Source: Solea solea (Eukaryota; Chordata; Actinopteri; Pleuronectiformes; Soleidae). Taken from it: 64,000 nucleotides of DNA. This document shows, piece after piece, positions 11,388 to 24,421 of the stretch (the first letter of the stretch is position 1; the number at the start of each line of letters is the position of its first letter). The notes beneath the pieces are model-generated. The model saw nothing but the letters and a program-made list of their open reading frames with translations. It was not told where the DNA came from and searched no databases. Location: contig NC_081142.1 in the NCBI RefSeq assembly GCF_958295425.1, positions 16,190,821-16,254,820 on the forward strand. The letters are read 5' to 3'. The position numbers and the translations under genes are program-made.

Positions 11388-13597
11388 TCTCGCTATTACA
11401 GTGAAGTCCTCCCTTTGTGTCTGTAACTAACCTTGCTCTGGTCGACTGTGAGCTATCTGTTGCTGGATGGTGTGTGTTTTTGTGTGCATGCGTGTGTCTT
11501 TTCCAGCCAATGAGCTTAGGTCTAATGGAGATTTCAAAAAAGACCCCTATAGACCAAACAGAAATAGAGCCCAGATCCTAAGAGGATTTCACTTCAGGAA
11601 TTAGAAGCCACTGCTTGATAAAGGCCCGACGACACACAAGATGGAGAGGGAAAAATAAAGAAAAAAAGAAGAGAGAGAGAGAGATAGAGATCAGCACATA
11701 ACTTAATGAAGTTTATATTTTTCACCTTTCAGGTTCACCTCATTTAATAAACCTCTTGATTGGGCAGTCAAAAAGAGCCTTGTCTAATCAATTGCAACCA
11801 AAAATAGACCTGTGTTTGCATATCATAATAATTATATAATAATTATAAAAAGCACAGTAGCACTACATATATTTTCAATCAATCAACATATATTAGAAAT
11901 CATTGTCGTTAAAGTTAAAATGAAGTCTTACGTTCTTACAATAAATACATATAAATAATATCTATGAACAATAGATAAATTGTATTATTTTGTTGAGTAG
12001 AGCCCGGTGCCCTGTGTTAATTGAAGTTTGATGTGCGTGCCTGGGGACACTCTAGATTGAAGAGTACATCTAGATTTAGTAGTCAATAATAAGATGGAGT
12101 GTCGAAAAGAAAACACCTCGTTCACTCCTGCGTCTTTGTCTGTTCATGCACAGCTCAATGTCAGCATGTGTGCTCTGTCACAGTAGTGCAAATAGGAAGG
12201 GTGGATATGCCCACACAATATTTCTGAGACAGCTCATGCTGCTATGTTTGACTTCTGTCCTTCATCTCTGTGTCTGTGTCCTGCATTTATTGGCTTACGG
12301 GATTAGTGGGCTTTTTATTCAGGCACAGAGTGTGTCAGCGCGTTGTCAGGTGGGGTTCCATTATTCTCAATCCCTCAGTGAGCATTGGTTACCGAAAATG
12401 GAATGCAGCACTTTATGTAGCAACTCCTGCTCTAAATTTGTCTGTCGACAACAGCTTATTGTGAGGCTAAGGCAAAAATACAAAAAGCTATAATTATGCA
12501 TGTGAATAAACAGACATCAATATCAAACAAAACGATTAAATGCAAAGACAAACAATAGTCAATCAATTAAGACATTTATTTATTCAAGAAACTTTTTATT
12601 CTGTTTATGCAGGCTGAATACATCTTTATCCACGCAGTTAAAAAAAAGACTATATGCTAAATTCTCATTAAAGAGACTTATTGTCAGAAGGCTGCAGTGC
12701 AAATTTGTGTCTCCTGAAATAAAAAAAAACAACTAAAAATAGATCTAAAACAACAGCACCAGCAGAGCCACATGCCTTGTGACTGATGCATTACATATTA
12801 CCATATAATAGGACACAAAAACACAAATCACTTTCCCTTATATAAGAGGCTGCAAATGACAGAACTTATATAATAGCACTTTCAAACGGCAAAGAACTAA
12901 TGCATTTACCGAGCCAAACATCACATGCTGAAGTCGACAAATGTCAACAACAGATTATGACCCAGAGCAATATCTACAAAGGGACATTTTCCTGAAAACC
13001 CTGAAGCATAATGAGAAATAGATAAACCTTTGCATAATGGTTGGAGTTTCCATGGCTGTGTCCCATTCAGTTGAAGCCCTGTGACACGATCATGGATCAG
13101 TGGATCAACTTCCTGGACTGTATAACACGGTGACACCAGGTCAGCACAGCTTAGCAGGATCACTCAGTGTTTTGAAGCACGCGGCTGTACGAGGTATTGA
13201 CACATCATCAACACTGACCTTGCTGAACACACCTGCTATTTCTCTGAACCAGTAATAACATGGCTGCCAGCATGTTCAGAGGGAAACAGATTTGAGTTAT
13301 GTTTAAGTTTGTGTCATGTAAAATCCAAATAAACGAATTTCAAGTCATACGATAACACATTTGAACTTACTGGTGGAGGTAGCAGTGGATTAACAAATGC
13401 TGTGTGCTATGAAGTAAAATCACGGATTTGCCCTATGGACTCTGGTGTGGTTTACACACCTCAAGTTTCAGCCAATAAAGGCTGTCAATAGTAGGAACAA
13501 GTGGTAAACATATTTTCTATATATTGCTGACTTAAGCTATGTTAGCGGTGAGAGCAAGTGTCCCAACGGTGTTGCTCTCGCTGATGTGCACAGTGAA
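11388..13597. other. Intergenic upstream of pdc, no gene recognised
   Basis: It holds a short (GA)n run near 11670 and AT-rich stretches. A 23-base match to 9209-9231 lies at 12682-12704. Open frames here are short and carry no family motif. The pdc promoter probably lies just right of 11387, but no clear TATA box stands out. Confidence 0.45.
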
Positions 13598-13895
13598 GCC
13601 ATCCATCCATCCATTTTCTACCGCTTTATCCTGTATGATAATTAGTGACATCTAATGGTGAGCCTGCGTATTGCAACAAATGGAGGCTTCCTCCGCTCAC
13701 AGGAAACAATGGCAAAAACACTCTCAGCCATTTTGCAAATTGTTCTTTGTTGGTTTATGCATAGGACATATGTGGGGGGAGCCATTCTCCCTTGTTTGCA
13801 TACATAGTAAACCCTCTATGAAAACCATACTATTTTTATTTTTGGGCAATTCACTTACAAACATACTAAACCCTCCTAGCTGTTACACACTGGAC
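13598..13895. repeat. Diverged interspersed repeats
   Basis: Starts with CCATCCATCCATTTTCTACC, the end of the teleost repeat family seen at 36985. It runs into a second element ending GTTACACACTGGACCCTTG, which resembles termini of the AGGTCCAGTGTGTAACA type (compare 54780 and 23545). Both are partial. Confidence 0.45.
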
Positions 13896-16800
13896 CCTTG
13901 ATGTGTTGTAAGAAAAGAAAAGTTCCTAGAAATCGGCATTTGCCTGAGGGATAGGCTTGTCAAACCTCCATTTAATCTTGAATGGGTTCAGTGTTGCTGA
14001 CGGAAAACAATAAACTACCAAGAAGGACACAATGGAGACACAGTATACTGGAACAAAAAAGCACATTCTCTTGAAGCCACTGGAGAATGATCATTCACAT
14101 ACTGGACCACCATGCTCCTCCAGTCTGGAAAAACAAGGACTAAAAAACAAGTCTGTTCATCACATTTTTACCTGGGCCTAGAAACACAGCAGGGACATGG
14201 CACGTGACGCACACTTACACAGTGAAGACATCAACGGAAATGCATCTCACTCGCCTTGAAGGGAGCTGCGTCAGGTGTTGCTGTACCTGCACTGAGAGTC
14301 CCTTGCTTCCCTTTGCTGACAGTGCGTTCATCAGATGTTGAGAACTGTTCAACTTTTCAAGTGTCAGGTTTAACTTGACACGCTCAAACACTTCATGGCT
14401 CAAATGGAGCTCTCTGACAAGGCTGTTTACTGGCACTTTCTTTGTTGGACAAAGTGTACTCAACAATGACGGACATAGCGGACATCACATCACTGCCACT
14501 TCAACTTCAACGGCACTTCAACGGCAACTTTAGCAGCCCTGGCTACCTTGTTAGCTATGACAGGCACAGCTTTCCTAACCTGCGATGGGTACCTCTAGCA
14601 CCAAGTGTGAGACCCGCCCAACATGAAGAATTAAAGCGATGTGTGAGTCAAGCATTACGCCTTGTCCCCAAATTAGAGGATAATTGGCCAGATTTTGGTC
14701 GCGATCTGACCCTTCCGACAATCATGGGTGCCTTCCAATTTTAGGCTGATTTGAAGAGATTATCTGGCCAAATTATCCTGTAGTGTGAGGGATTAACAGA
14801 CACCATTTCAACGTCCTTGAACACATCAGTATTTACAACTGAACAGTGATTGGGGCGTGAGCAGAACCCCGCAATAATCACTGAGAGCGAGTTGACCATG
14901 TACTTTTGTTTAGAACCGTAAATTGATTCCGTCTTCTCAGCCATGACTTCATCCACAGTGTTTCTCAGCACAAAACATCTCACACACAACCGCTACTAAC
15001 TGAAGACACTGACAAGTAAAACACAGAAAATTGGTTTCAAAGTTTGTTGTGTCTGTGGGTTTAAATTTTTATTTTTGCACTGCCTGCCGCATCTAAGTTT
15101 GCTTTCATGTGTGTGCATGTGGTAACTTTATTATACGTTTTGCTTTCTCCTCAACCTCAGCATAGTGATCTTATGGGAGGTCGTTCAGCCAAATGTGAAG
15201 AGAACTGAAAGGGAAGATAGGAACTGTTGAACTAGTCGACCTCCAACGCCAATATGTCTGGTGCTTGGTTAATAAATTTGCATCTACGTCTAACAGTTCG
15301 TTCCTTGCAGGGCCAGGTGAGCAAAGAGAGTGACCGCAAAATTAGATAACCACTTCGAATAGCACTCAGAGTTTATGCCTTAAAGGTGATTGGCAGTCAG
15401 AATGAAAAGATAGTGGATGTGTGTGTGTGCGAGAGAGAGAAAATGTGTGTGTCCGCACGTCATCCTCTGTCTCGGTGGCAAGTATTTAGGCGCACAGTAT
15501 AGCTTTTCTCATGTGAACTTTACGATCTAATGACGTACTTGTACGTGAAACTTTAAGTATAGAGTTACCGCCTCTCTGAAAGCCTGCAATTACAAGCAGA
15601 CGAGGCTTTCCATACATTCATGTTGAGGGTTGTGAAAAATGTGCTTCTCTTCTTGGACGCTTATATTAATCACATAGAGAAACATCAACAATCAAGTGTG
15701 GAATGTAAATCTCATGTACCTACCGTGTTACTTGTGTGGGATGACGTGTTTTACAAGTGATTGATCTGCCATGTGCTGCGCTGTGGGTACAACAGGCGAG
15801 TCCCAGTTACACCTTATATCCTTCAGGTGACTCTGGCATGTGTACATTCCTTAGATAAACTGATAGTCTTGGGAGCAGCAAAATCAGGCGGTGGATTTCT
15901 CCCCCCCGTGGCTAATAACTTAATAACTGTAATGGGTGAGGATCACAGGTAATGTGGCGTGTTGTCCACATCAGTCTTATCAGAATCCTGCAAGTTTCAT
16001 TCCAGTGTCAAGTGCAACATACACATAATTCACTTGGATTAACACTAATGTCAGGTTCCTCTCTCTCTTTTTAAACACCTGCCATGGTTTGATTGACAGA
16101 GTGAGGAAGGCTGATGCTAAAAGATACAGCTGCAAGGCAACTTCTTATTATAACAAACGTCAACGCGGTTTATTTTCTCATCCACCCATGACAGATGCAT
16201 GAGCCATGTTCCAGAGTAATTTCTTTAGGATCTCGAGCCTTTGCCCGATCCGTCTCTCTAATATTTGCAAGCAAAACTGAGACTGTGTCCTGAATGTTGA
16301 AGATTCAGGAAACGTCAGTGACTGAAGACATTCAGTCATACAAATGTCACAGGTCAAGCATTCAATTAAGTTTTTCTTCTTAAGTTTCATGCTGTTCTCT
16401 AAAATCATTCCACCACATCAAGTTATCATGCAATTCTTCTGCTCACAGAAGTAGTGAACACACACATGCTAATTTAACATGAAACCTGGTTCTGGGCTGT
16501 TTTTATTAGCTGGGAGTTAATAACTGTTGACTATTCACAAACTAACAAATGTCAAGACTTTTTATTCTGTGCAACTGTAAGCTATAACATGCACATTTTC
16601 CTTTTGTCTGTATTTGCTGGGGGATTGTCAGTACAGCTTGGCCTGCATGATAAAGTCTCTGACTTTTCTTTGCAGTCAGCGAAAATGTTTTTGCACATTT
16701 TTGATCCACCTGTAGTGCAGTTAACACACATAGCTCGGAGGGACAACTTGTCTTGATGATGATATTACGTAAATGTTGCTGACACCCTTATCATCAGCAA

Positions 16801-18850
16801 ACTATCGCAGTGATTTACAGTCTATATGGAAAATGGGGAGGAAAACTGTGTACTAAGTACTGAGCAGCCCAACCTGGGCAGACAAAATTCTGACTCAGGC
16901 ACCGTCCTGCGTACTACTCCTTTCCACTGTCAGTGACAAACACATGTGATGTGTTTTTTCTGCAAAAAGCATTTACACTCCTGTAATTTTCCTCTGACCA
17001 GGCTCTGATTTAGCTGTATTTTTCCTTCTGTTTTACTGTTCTTGTGAATCGGAGTGGAGTCTTCCAAAATGATGACAGCTGTAATGAGAAGCTGTGTGAA
17101 AGTCCAGTCTTGCTTTGTTTGACTCACACTGCCAAAACATTTTTGCTTCTGTGACTCAGGGATTTTCATTTCCAGCTCAGTGATGCAGATGTTAGAATCT
17201 GGCAGAGGCCTCTCATTGCATGAACTTGCTAAGCCACAATTTTCTGGATTTTTTAACAGTGGAAAGCGGCAGAGCTTTTAGGTTCTTGTCTCTGCAAAAG
17301 GATTTTTCCACTTGGTCCAGTATCAAAAGGGATATGCTGCTCTTCCCTCTCTTATGGGATAGTAAGGTGAATATTTTTTGTCATTTAAGCACAAAAAAAG
17401 CATTAGTATCCTAACATATCTTAATTTCTATCATTGACAGATTTACAAAAAGCAGTTAAGGGTGCAAATCATTTCTAAAATCAAGAAACCAGAAAACAGC
17501 AGCCAGGGTTAGTGTGCTGCTGTGGTTGCTGTTGTGTGTAGCAGATGGATTTTGTATTGTATTTTTCTTTTTTCAAAAAGAAGATCGTCCAGTCAGAAAG
17601 AGATAAAAACCTGTTTCTTTTTTTTTTAGATCCCAAGAACCCAACAAAACAAAACAGAGAGCTCATGTTAAGCACTTCTGTTACCTGATTGTCTAAGGTC
17701 AGCCCATCAGAGTCAAGATAACTCTTTGGTTATGGGCCTCTGTTTTGTTAATTTGATCTGATACTGTAGGTCTTTATAAGAGACGATGCTAATGCTCGTA
17801 CTGGGGACCATGGAGCAATTACAATTATTTCAGATTGAAACAAATCCAGCAGCAGACAAAGACTAGACTAGACCTCTCAATTCATTAGGTACATATACAC
17901 AGCTCATCCTGGGGAGCTAGAGCCAATCCCTGCTGACACTGGGCGAGAGGTAGGGTTGGAAAGATGGCCTGCCTATTATTATGTTACGTTTTTTTTTTGC
18001 ATGAGTTGCTCCAGGGTAACATGCTTTGAGTAATAAAAGGAGGGATGCCCGAGAATAGGCCCTTTCGGGATGCGACAAAAGAGAGGAGTGCGTGAGGAGG
18101 AGGCAACTCCAAGCAGAACAGAGAAGGATCCGATACACAGACGTCGGATGAACTTATCCAAAATCACTCAGGACCGATGCCCCTGTTTTTCCCACGGCTT
18201 ATCGAGACCTTGCAGCGCACTGTGTGAAATGCCTGAGCCGAGGTAAAAGGGAGTACAGGCCTTTACCAGCTGCAAGCAATAACACATTGGTAAGATTTTT
18301 CTTTACAAAAAAAATAAACGAATGACACAGGGGCGGAGGACCAGTTAACTTTATACTTGCGTTGTGCCGTTTCCAGGCAAATTTGTGACTAACTGAATTA
18401 TGTAGTCCTGAATGCATTAAGGCCTGTCCTCGAGCACTCGAGCACTAAATCAAAACACTCAAAACACAGCGCAGTAACTTTCCTTTGTCATAATGTTCAT
18501 ATTAATCATCGCATCATTAACGACATTGAGAAATATGAGAAACTCTGAGGATGATTTTTATTGTTGAAAAAAAAAAGTTGGTATAGTGCCTTCAAATTGC
18601 ATGTGTGTGTTTCTGTGGTTGTGAGGACATTTCATCAGGTTACATTTTTGGGGTAAGATTTTAGGGTTAGATGACAATGTGATGATGCGATGTAATGGTG
18701 AGGTTATTAAGTCAAGGGAACGCACTTTGTCAAGAGTGTCCTCACAGCAATAGAAAGACAAGAGTTTGTGTTAGTGTGTGTTCAGACCTATTGTGCAACA
18801 TCAGAAGTGGTCCAGCGAGTTCTGCGCAAGAGATGGTTTGGAGGTAATGA
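13896..18850. other. Intergenic, no gene recognised; one 100-codon open frame
   Basis: The longest frame is 14442-14744 on the plus strand (100 codons, moderately GC-rich). It shows no motif I recognise and no obvious splice partners. The rest has only short frames. Confidence 0.4.
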
Positions 18851-18855
18851 CGAGG

Positions 18856-18881
18856 CAGCAGCAGCAGCAGCAGCAGCAGCC
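18856..18881 (+). repeat. (CAG)n microsatellite, about 8 units
   Basis: An uninterrupted CAG run flanked by GAGG and CCACGCC. The frames reading it as polyglutamine or polyleucine are not supported as genes. Confidence 0.9.
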
Positions 18882-21149
18882 ACGCCACCCCCGATCCAGC
18901 CACCGTCTCTATGTGGTCCCATTCATAAATATTAGTCATCCCACAGTAATGTTGTTGCTTCTGTTTTTAAATGAACTAACCCCCCTCCTTAGTTTCAAGT
19001 ACTGAGAGAAAAAGTACCAGAGCCAATATGTTGTCTCATCTGCCACTGGGAGGAGCTGCAGGAGCACAGAGCAGATTCTCCTGCTCTCTGCTTGTTGCTG
19101 GAAACCTCCCGGTGATCTATGAAATGAGGGATTATTGTAATCTTATATGAAGATGTGTCACTGATGAGGCAAACAGTAGTCAAATCTGCTGCCACTCAAT
19201 TCTTTGCAGATCAACTGCGTTATTATTATTATGAGTTATTATTTCAAGAAATATGTGCCTTATTATCAAGCTTTTGGACACATAACATTGTGGTTCAACA
19301 TCATTCATTCCCACACAATTTCACTGCATTCTTAAGAATATCAAGCAAAAAAAATAAAGGGATAGATGAAATCAATAATTAGAAAAATGCCTACAATTTT
19401 AAATAAGAATAAAATACAGCCCGTTGTGCAATCATCTTATTTTATTTTATTATTTATTTTAATACATTTCATTCTTCTCCCTTCTTATCCTCCTATGAGC
19501 TGGAGTCAAACCCTTTACATTAACAATATGGTAACAGTATGGTTATGTGTTTGTAGTAAGGAAGTAATACTCCAGTAATTACCAAGTAAGCACTTGGTTT
19601 CAACATATTTCAACATCACATAGTATTACTGGATACTTATTACTACACTATTGTCATTACTAATTAACTACTTGTATTAAAAATAACAGAATATTACCTC
19701 CCTGTTACAAATTAGTACCATATTAGCACACGTTGTTAATGTACCGCAATGTTAAGTGTTGCCCCCCAGCTGACATGGACAGGTATTATTTTTATTTTAT
19801 TTTATTGTACAAATTGGTTAGTTGAGTCTTTAAATATGAGTGCTATGCTTTGGAAATGACAAATGACAAAGGTCTCCATAGCTACAATGTTAACTGTCTG
19901 TATGACTCAGTGTATGTAATTGCAAGTACAACACCAGCTGAAACCGGCCTCGGGTTCACAGTCAAGTGCGTTGTCAATCCTTTGGTTTCCATAGATCCAC
20001 TGCAAGCTGCGACAGCCGACCTCATGTCACTGCACGGCAGTTTCTAGAGAAGTCTGAGAGCCCTAATACCAGGTAAAACATAAACACTGGCAACTTTTTC
20101 TTCGCTGGTGTCACGTTTCTGTGAATGGCTGACAGACATTATGCAAAGTAAGATGTAAAAAAAAAAAAAAAGAGAAAAGGCTTCTTTGTCTTTGTAAACA
20201 TACAGAGCTCAGGTGTCAGTTTTCAAGTATACTTATTAGGCTTCACTCCTCTTCCACTTATCTCACACTTACAGTCATACAGTCATGGGTTTATATCCAG
20301 TCTTTATACTCTGTGATGATTCAGAGTTCAAAAAATGTAAACAGTGGATGAGGGATTCCTATATGTTAGCTCATTCCCTCAGTCGAAAGGAATGACTTTC
20401 GCCATCTCTGAATGAAAAAAACGACTCCCACACAGCCGAAACCCTCCGATGTGTTACATATGTTCTGTCTGTTATATACAGTATAATGCTGTGTTAGCTA
20501 TTAGGTTGTGTATGCATCACCTTTAACAGCAGTGAAAATCATGAAGGTTAAACTTTGACCAAAAAGAAATTATGTTTAGATACAAAACAACTCATTTTGT
20601 GAGCGCAAATAGATTTTGTTGCATCCAATTTGTCACCAAAATACATGATTGTAATGACAATTGTATTTACCTATTTGGCCAGTCATGAATATTCAGATAA
20701 TGAATGTATGTATAATGTAACTAAGTACATTTTATTCATACAGCCCTTTTCACAGATAAAATAACAAAGTGTGTTATTCCAAAAGAGCATAAAATAAACA
20801 TAAAAACAGATACAATGAATTAAAAAAATGTAATACAAAGATAAGAACACATGTTTAAAAGCTATACGGAACAAGTCTGCCACACTGTCAGCCGAAGTAT
20901 GACGTACATTGACTTTCTTCAAAAATGCATGTGACTACAAACATTTTTCAAATTTGTGCTCACAGTATTTGGTTTTACATCAGGTAGCGAGTTCCTGGTG
21001 ATGTTTACATTTTCAACAAAACCGTGATCTCTCCACAACCTGAGTACTTTTGTTGCCTAAACCTACGACAGGTCTCTGACAGTCATATGCTTTTTATGAT
21101 CGTCATCTTTCACAGGCCCTTTCCATTTCCATCAACAAATACTCACTCA
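18882..21149. other. Intergenic, no gene recognised
   Basis: A stretch at about 19581-19770, with repeated ATTACTA/AACTACTTG phrases ending in AAGTGTTGCCCCCC, is probably an old dispersed repeat. Poly(A) runs lie at 20156-20172. No exon-like open frame was found. Confidence 0.4.
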
Positions 21150-21312
21150 CTCATTCATTCATTCATTCATTCATTCACAAAAAACACTGCGTCTTTGAAC
21201 ATAATATTGCCAGCCAACACAATTTATCTGGAAAAACTTTAAGAGCAAAATTATCATCTGATGCTTTCAGCATATTATTCAAGCAGCTAAAGTCTCACAA
21301 AGACAATTATTA

Positions 21313-21365
<53 letters not shown>

Positions 21366-21366
21366 T
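21150..21366. repeat. (TTCA)n and (ATT)n microsatellites
   Basis: A TCATTCATTC run lies at about 21151-21175, and a long uninterrupted (ATT)n run at about 21317-21365. Confidence 0.9.
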
Positions 21367-23740
21367 TAAATAATATACAGTGTTGCTGTTTTAATAATCA
21401 ATCATTTCTCCATGTGTGCCTGTATCCTCATTGTTCACCTGTGTATGCTGGAAATGTTTTTCTCATCAATAAAAAAAGAAAAAAAAAATCATTACTCTAT
21501 TACTCTAATTTGGTAATGACGGCTTGTATAATTGCAAGGGAAAATGCTTTCCCATTCAAATAACCTAGAAACAATAAGTGGGCAGGTTGTGTTTCTGGGA
21601 AAGCAATTTGTTTGTAACTAAGTGAACATAATGATTATGATAATTATATTATTCATTAAAAAAATAAATAAATTGGTTAATCTGCAGTTTATTCAATGCT
21701 CTGTTGCTGCTGTCAGCATAAAAATGAGTTTAGTCTTGTTTAAATTTACAATTAAAAACCAACAGTGACTTTCTGTTTCAGGAGATTATTATTATTTTTT
21801 TACATATTCTTAAATAAGGATCTTCATGTAAAACCAAATATTGGGCGCACAAACGTGAACAATGTTTGTAGTCACATGATACACAAGTGTCTCCAGTCCA
21901 ACCAAATGAGACACAGAAAAAAATAAACTTTATGAAATTACGTAGCAGTGTAGATTTTACAGAATGCAGTACAACTTAAATTCTAATGAAACATTTCAGG
22001 TAAAAGTAAAAGCTAAAGTTCAAACGTTTATTTTTGGTTACATTCCAAAGTGTATTTGCCAAAACACTGCCCCTGTCTTGTTGACAGCAAAAACAGGGCT
22101 CTGTTACAGGTATGTTGTGTAGTGACTTGTGCTATTATTTTGAATAATCAAATGACATACTGTACTGTACTGTCAGGCACATAATGGGCCTGTGTAAACC
22201 AGCGTGAACTACATTTTCATGATGGCACCGGCACCATTCATTGATCGCAGACAACACAAGGAAGTGTATTTTCTTTTTAGACTGATGGCACCCAGTAAGT
22301 AGAGAGTTCTCCACTGAAGCTGTCACCTGTGTTGTGACAACAAAATAAGCAGTTTCCACATCATGGAAACTTTTTGCTGCAGCTTCTAGGACACTTGTGA
22401 AGCCACTTCCCAGATATCTGGAGTACAGTGCAATCATATGACATGTCAATAATAATTTTTCATTGTTACACTTTAAATTTCTGAACTCTTTTTAGTCATA
22501 GCCAAGGGAAAAGGACACATATTTAGAAGGGTGTTAGATTAATTAAAATCTTCATAGTAGTGGAAAAGAGGGAAAAAAAAATCCCTCCCTTTTTAAAGGT
22601 TTCTTGCCAGAGATATTTCAAAGCAACAGGCATTTCCTCAACTATATACTATACTGTGCAAAGTCATCATTTTACATACCCACAACCCATTTACTAGTAT
22701 GTAAATACAGTACATATACACACATTTTATAAAAACATGTGTAACAATAATGGCTTTAATTATGGCCATCATAAATATGCCCAAACACATAGCTATTAAG
22801 GACACTGCATTGACACATAATGGTGTTTTTTTTTTTTAAATGTAATTTATTTTTCAAGACAGGGACAATGCACAATAAAACATTAATCTTGTACAAGAGA
22901 ATATGCATTGTTCCAGGTTGTAGCAGATTGCTATTTTCCACCTGTAGTCCCTGGGCAGGGCATTTTACATTTAGCCTAAATAAAACCTGAACCCAAACCT
23001 TAACCATAACCAGTTAATGCCTCACCCTAACCTTAACCTAACCACAACCTCAAATTGCTGCCCTTAACTTAACTCGGAAAGTTTACATGCAAGTTTATAT
23101 TCACTTGTATATTATGTATAATATTCCATTCATATGACCTAATAACTATTAATAAATTATTACCGTAATGACCTATGGTCTTCTTGAGAAAAGTGTCTGT
23201 GTGTGGGAGAATCGGGAGACGCGGTGAGCAAATAGATATGACAGAGCTGCACGATATTACAGGTAGAGACACCCTATTACTAACCAGGAAAAAGCAACAG
23301 GTCAAATAACTGACATGTAACAGCCTAACTCTAACATGCCGTTAATTGCAACATGCCTCTCTGATGTGTCAGTGAGCAACACTGACATCATGCTCTGATC
23401 CAGGCTCTGTGAGAATTAAATGGTTGTGATGTTTGGAAAAGATGTGTTTTCAAACTGCTATTCAAACTAGAAAAAGTGACAGCTTTGCCCTTAACCCTAA
23501 ACTCCTGTGCTTTAGATTTCACAGATGGAGTCTTATCAGGTTAAAGGTCCAATGTATAATGATTAGTAACATCTAATATTGTACATCATTTGTAACAAAC
23601 TCTTCCCGAAAATTTAAAAATGTGTATGAAACTGTAATAATATGCCCAAGCTCTGGGTGGCATCGAGAACATACACTGGGATATGCAAAAATCAGATTAT
23701 AATTATGCTAAAGAAGAATCAGTTTTACAAACAGATAAAG
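21367..23740. other. Intergenic 3' of the left COX-2 gene, no gene recognised
   Basis: At 22975-23055 there is a degenerate CCTAACCTTAACC-rich stretch, a common dispersed motif in fish. At 23545 a TTAAAGGTCCAATGTATAAT segment looks like one end of a TTAA-type MITE; I did not find its partner. No coding evidence. Confidence 0.4.
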
Positions 23741-23741
23741 G

Positions 23742-23935
23742 GTACATTACATTACATTACATTACATGTCATTTAGCAGACGCTTTTATCCAAAGTGCAT
23801 TTAAACATTTGGGTACAAATAAGATCTAGAAGTAAGTAAGAGCTTCAAGTAAGCCAAACTATGAAGTGCTAGTCATAAATGCGATATATACGTTTTTTTT
23901 TTTTTGTCGTCGTCGTCGTCTTAGTCAGGGTACAG
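23742..23935 (-). mobile_element. L2-family LINE 3' end, (CATTA)n tail
   Basis: It begins with repeated ACATTACATT units, then CATGTCATTTAGCAGACGCT, TTTATCCAAAG, and the AAGTAAGCCAAACTATGAAG segment. This is the same order as the 3' end of the L2 copy at 35085 and the one at 29341. The element's 3' end faces left, so it is on the minus strand, the same strand as the neighbouring COX-2 gene. Only about 190 bases of the 3' end are present. Confidence 0.8.
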
Positions 23936-23973
23936 CTATGGGAGCCTGTTTTGCACATTACTTTGTCAATATT

Positions 23974-23979
23974 TTTATT
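23974..23979 (-). terminator. Candidate poly(A) signal for the left COX-2 gene
   Basis: AATAAA on the minus strand, about 440 bases past the stop codon and just upstream (in transcript terms) of the L2 tail. Other weaker signals may be used. Confidence 0.35.
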
Positions 23980-24354
23980 GGATTTGGGGAAGATAAGTTA
24001 TTTTTTATAATAATCAAAAGGAATAGGGGCATAATAAAGTCTAAGAAAGGCTTAACCAGATGAACCAACCATCAGCTACAGAAGACCCCCAACCAAAGAC
24101 AAGTCAAAGATAAACAAATGAAAAGTCCCATTTTCCCAAAAAGAAGTCCCAAAAACAAAAAACCACGCCAGAGTAGGCAATTGTAATCACTGCAGCAATA
24201 TGTAGTATGAGTACAAACCTTTGTACTGACACATCAGGCTACAGGTATGACATAAAGTAATTTCATTGCAACACAACCTTTGTGGTTTACAGAACTGGCA
24301 ACCCCAATATTTCACTCTCCATTACAAAGATCCCTCTTTCTCTAAGTATATATA

Positions 24355-24395
24355 ACATTTATATATATATATACATATATACATATAAATACATA
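24355..24395. repeat. (TA)n tract in the 3'UTR of the left COX-2 gene
   Basis: About 30-65 bases past the stop codon the transcript contains alternating UA with a single AUUUA (24390-24386). The right copy has an AU-rich element at the equivalent place. Confidence 0.8.
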
Positions 24396-24421
24396 AAAAG
24401 ATCCCCCAGTGAAAGATAAAA

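Noticed and set aside
22975..23055. Telomere-like CCTAACC stretch
   Set aside because: Degenerate and short; this motif is common in fish dispersed repeats and gives no evidence of a telomere.
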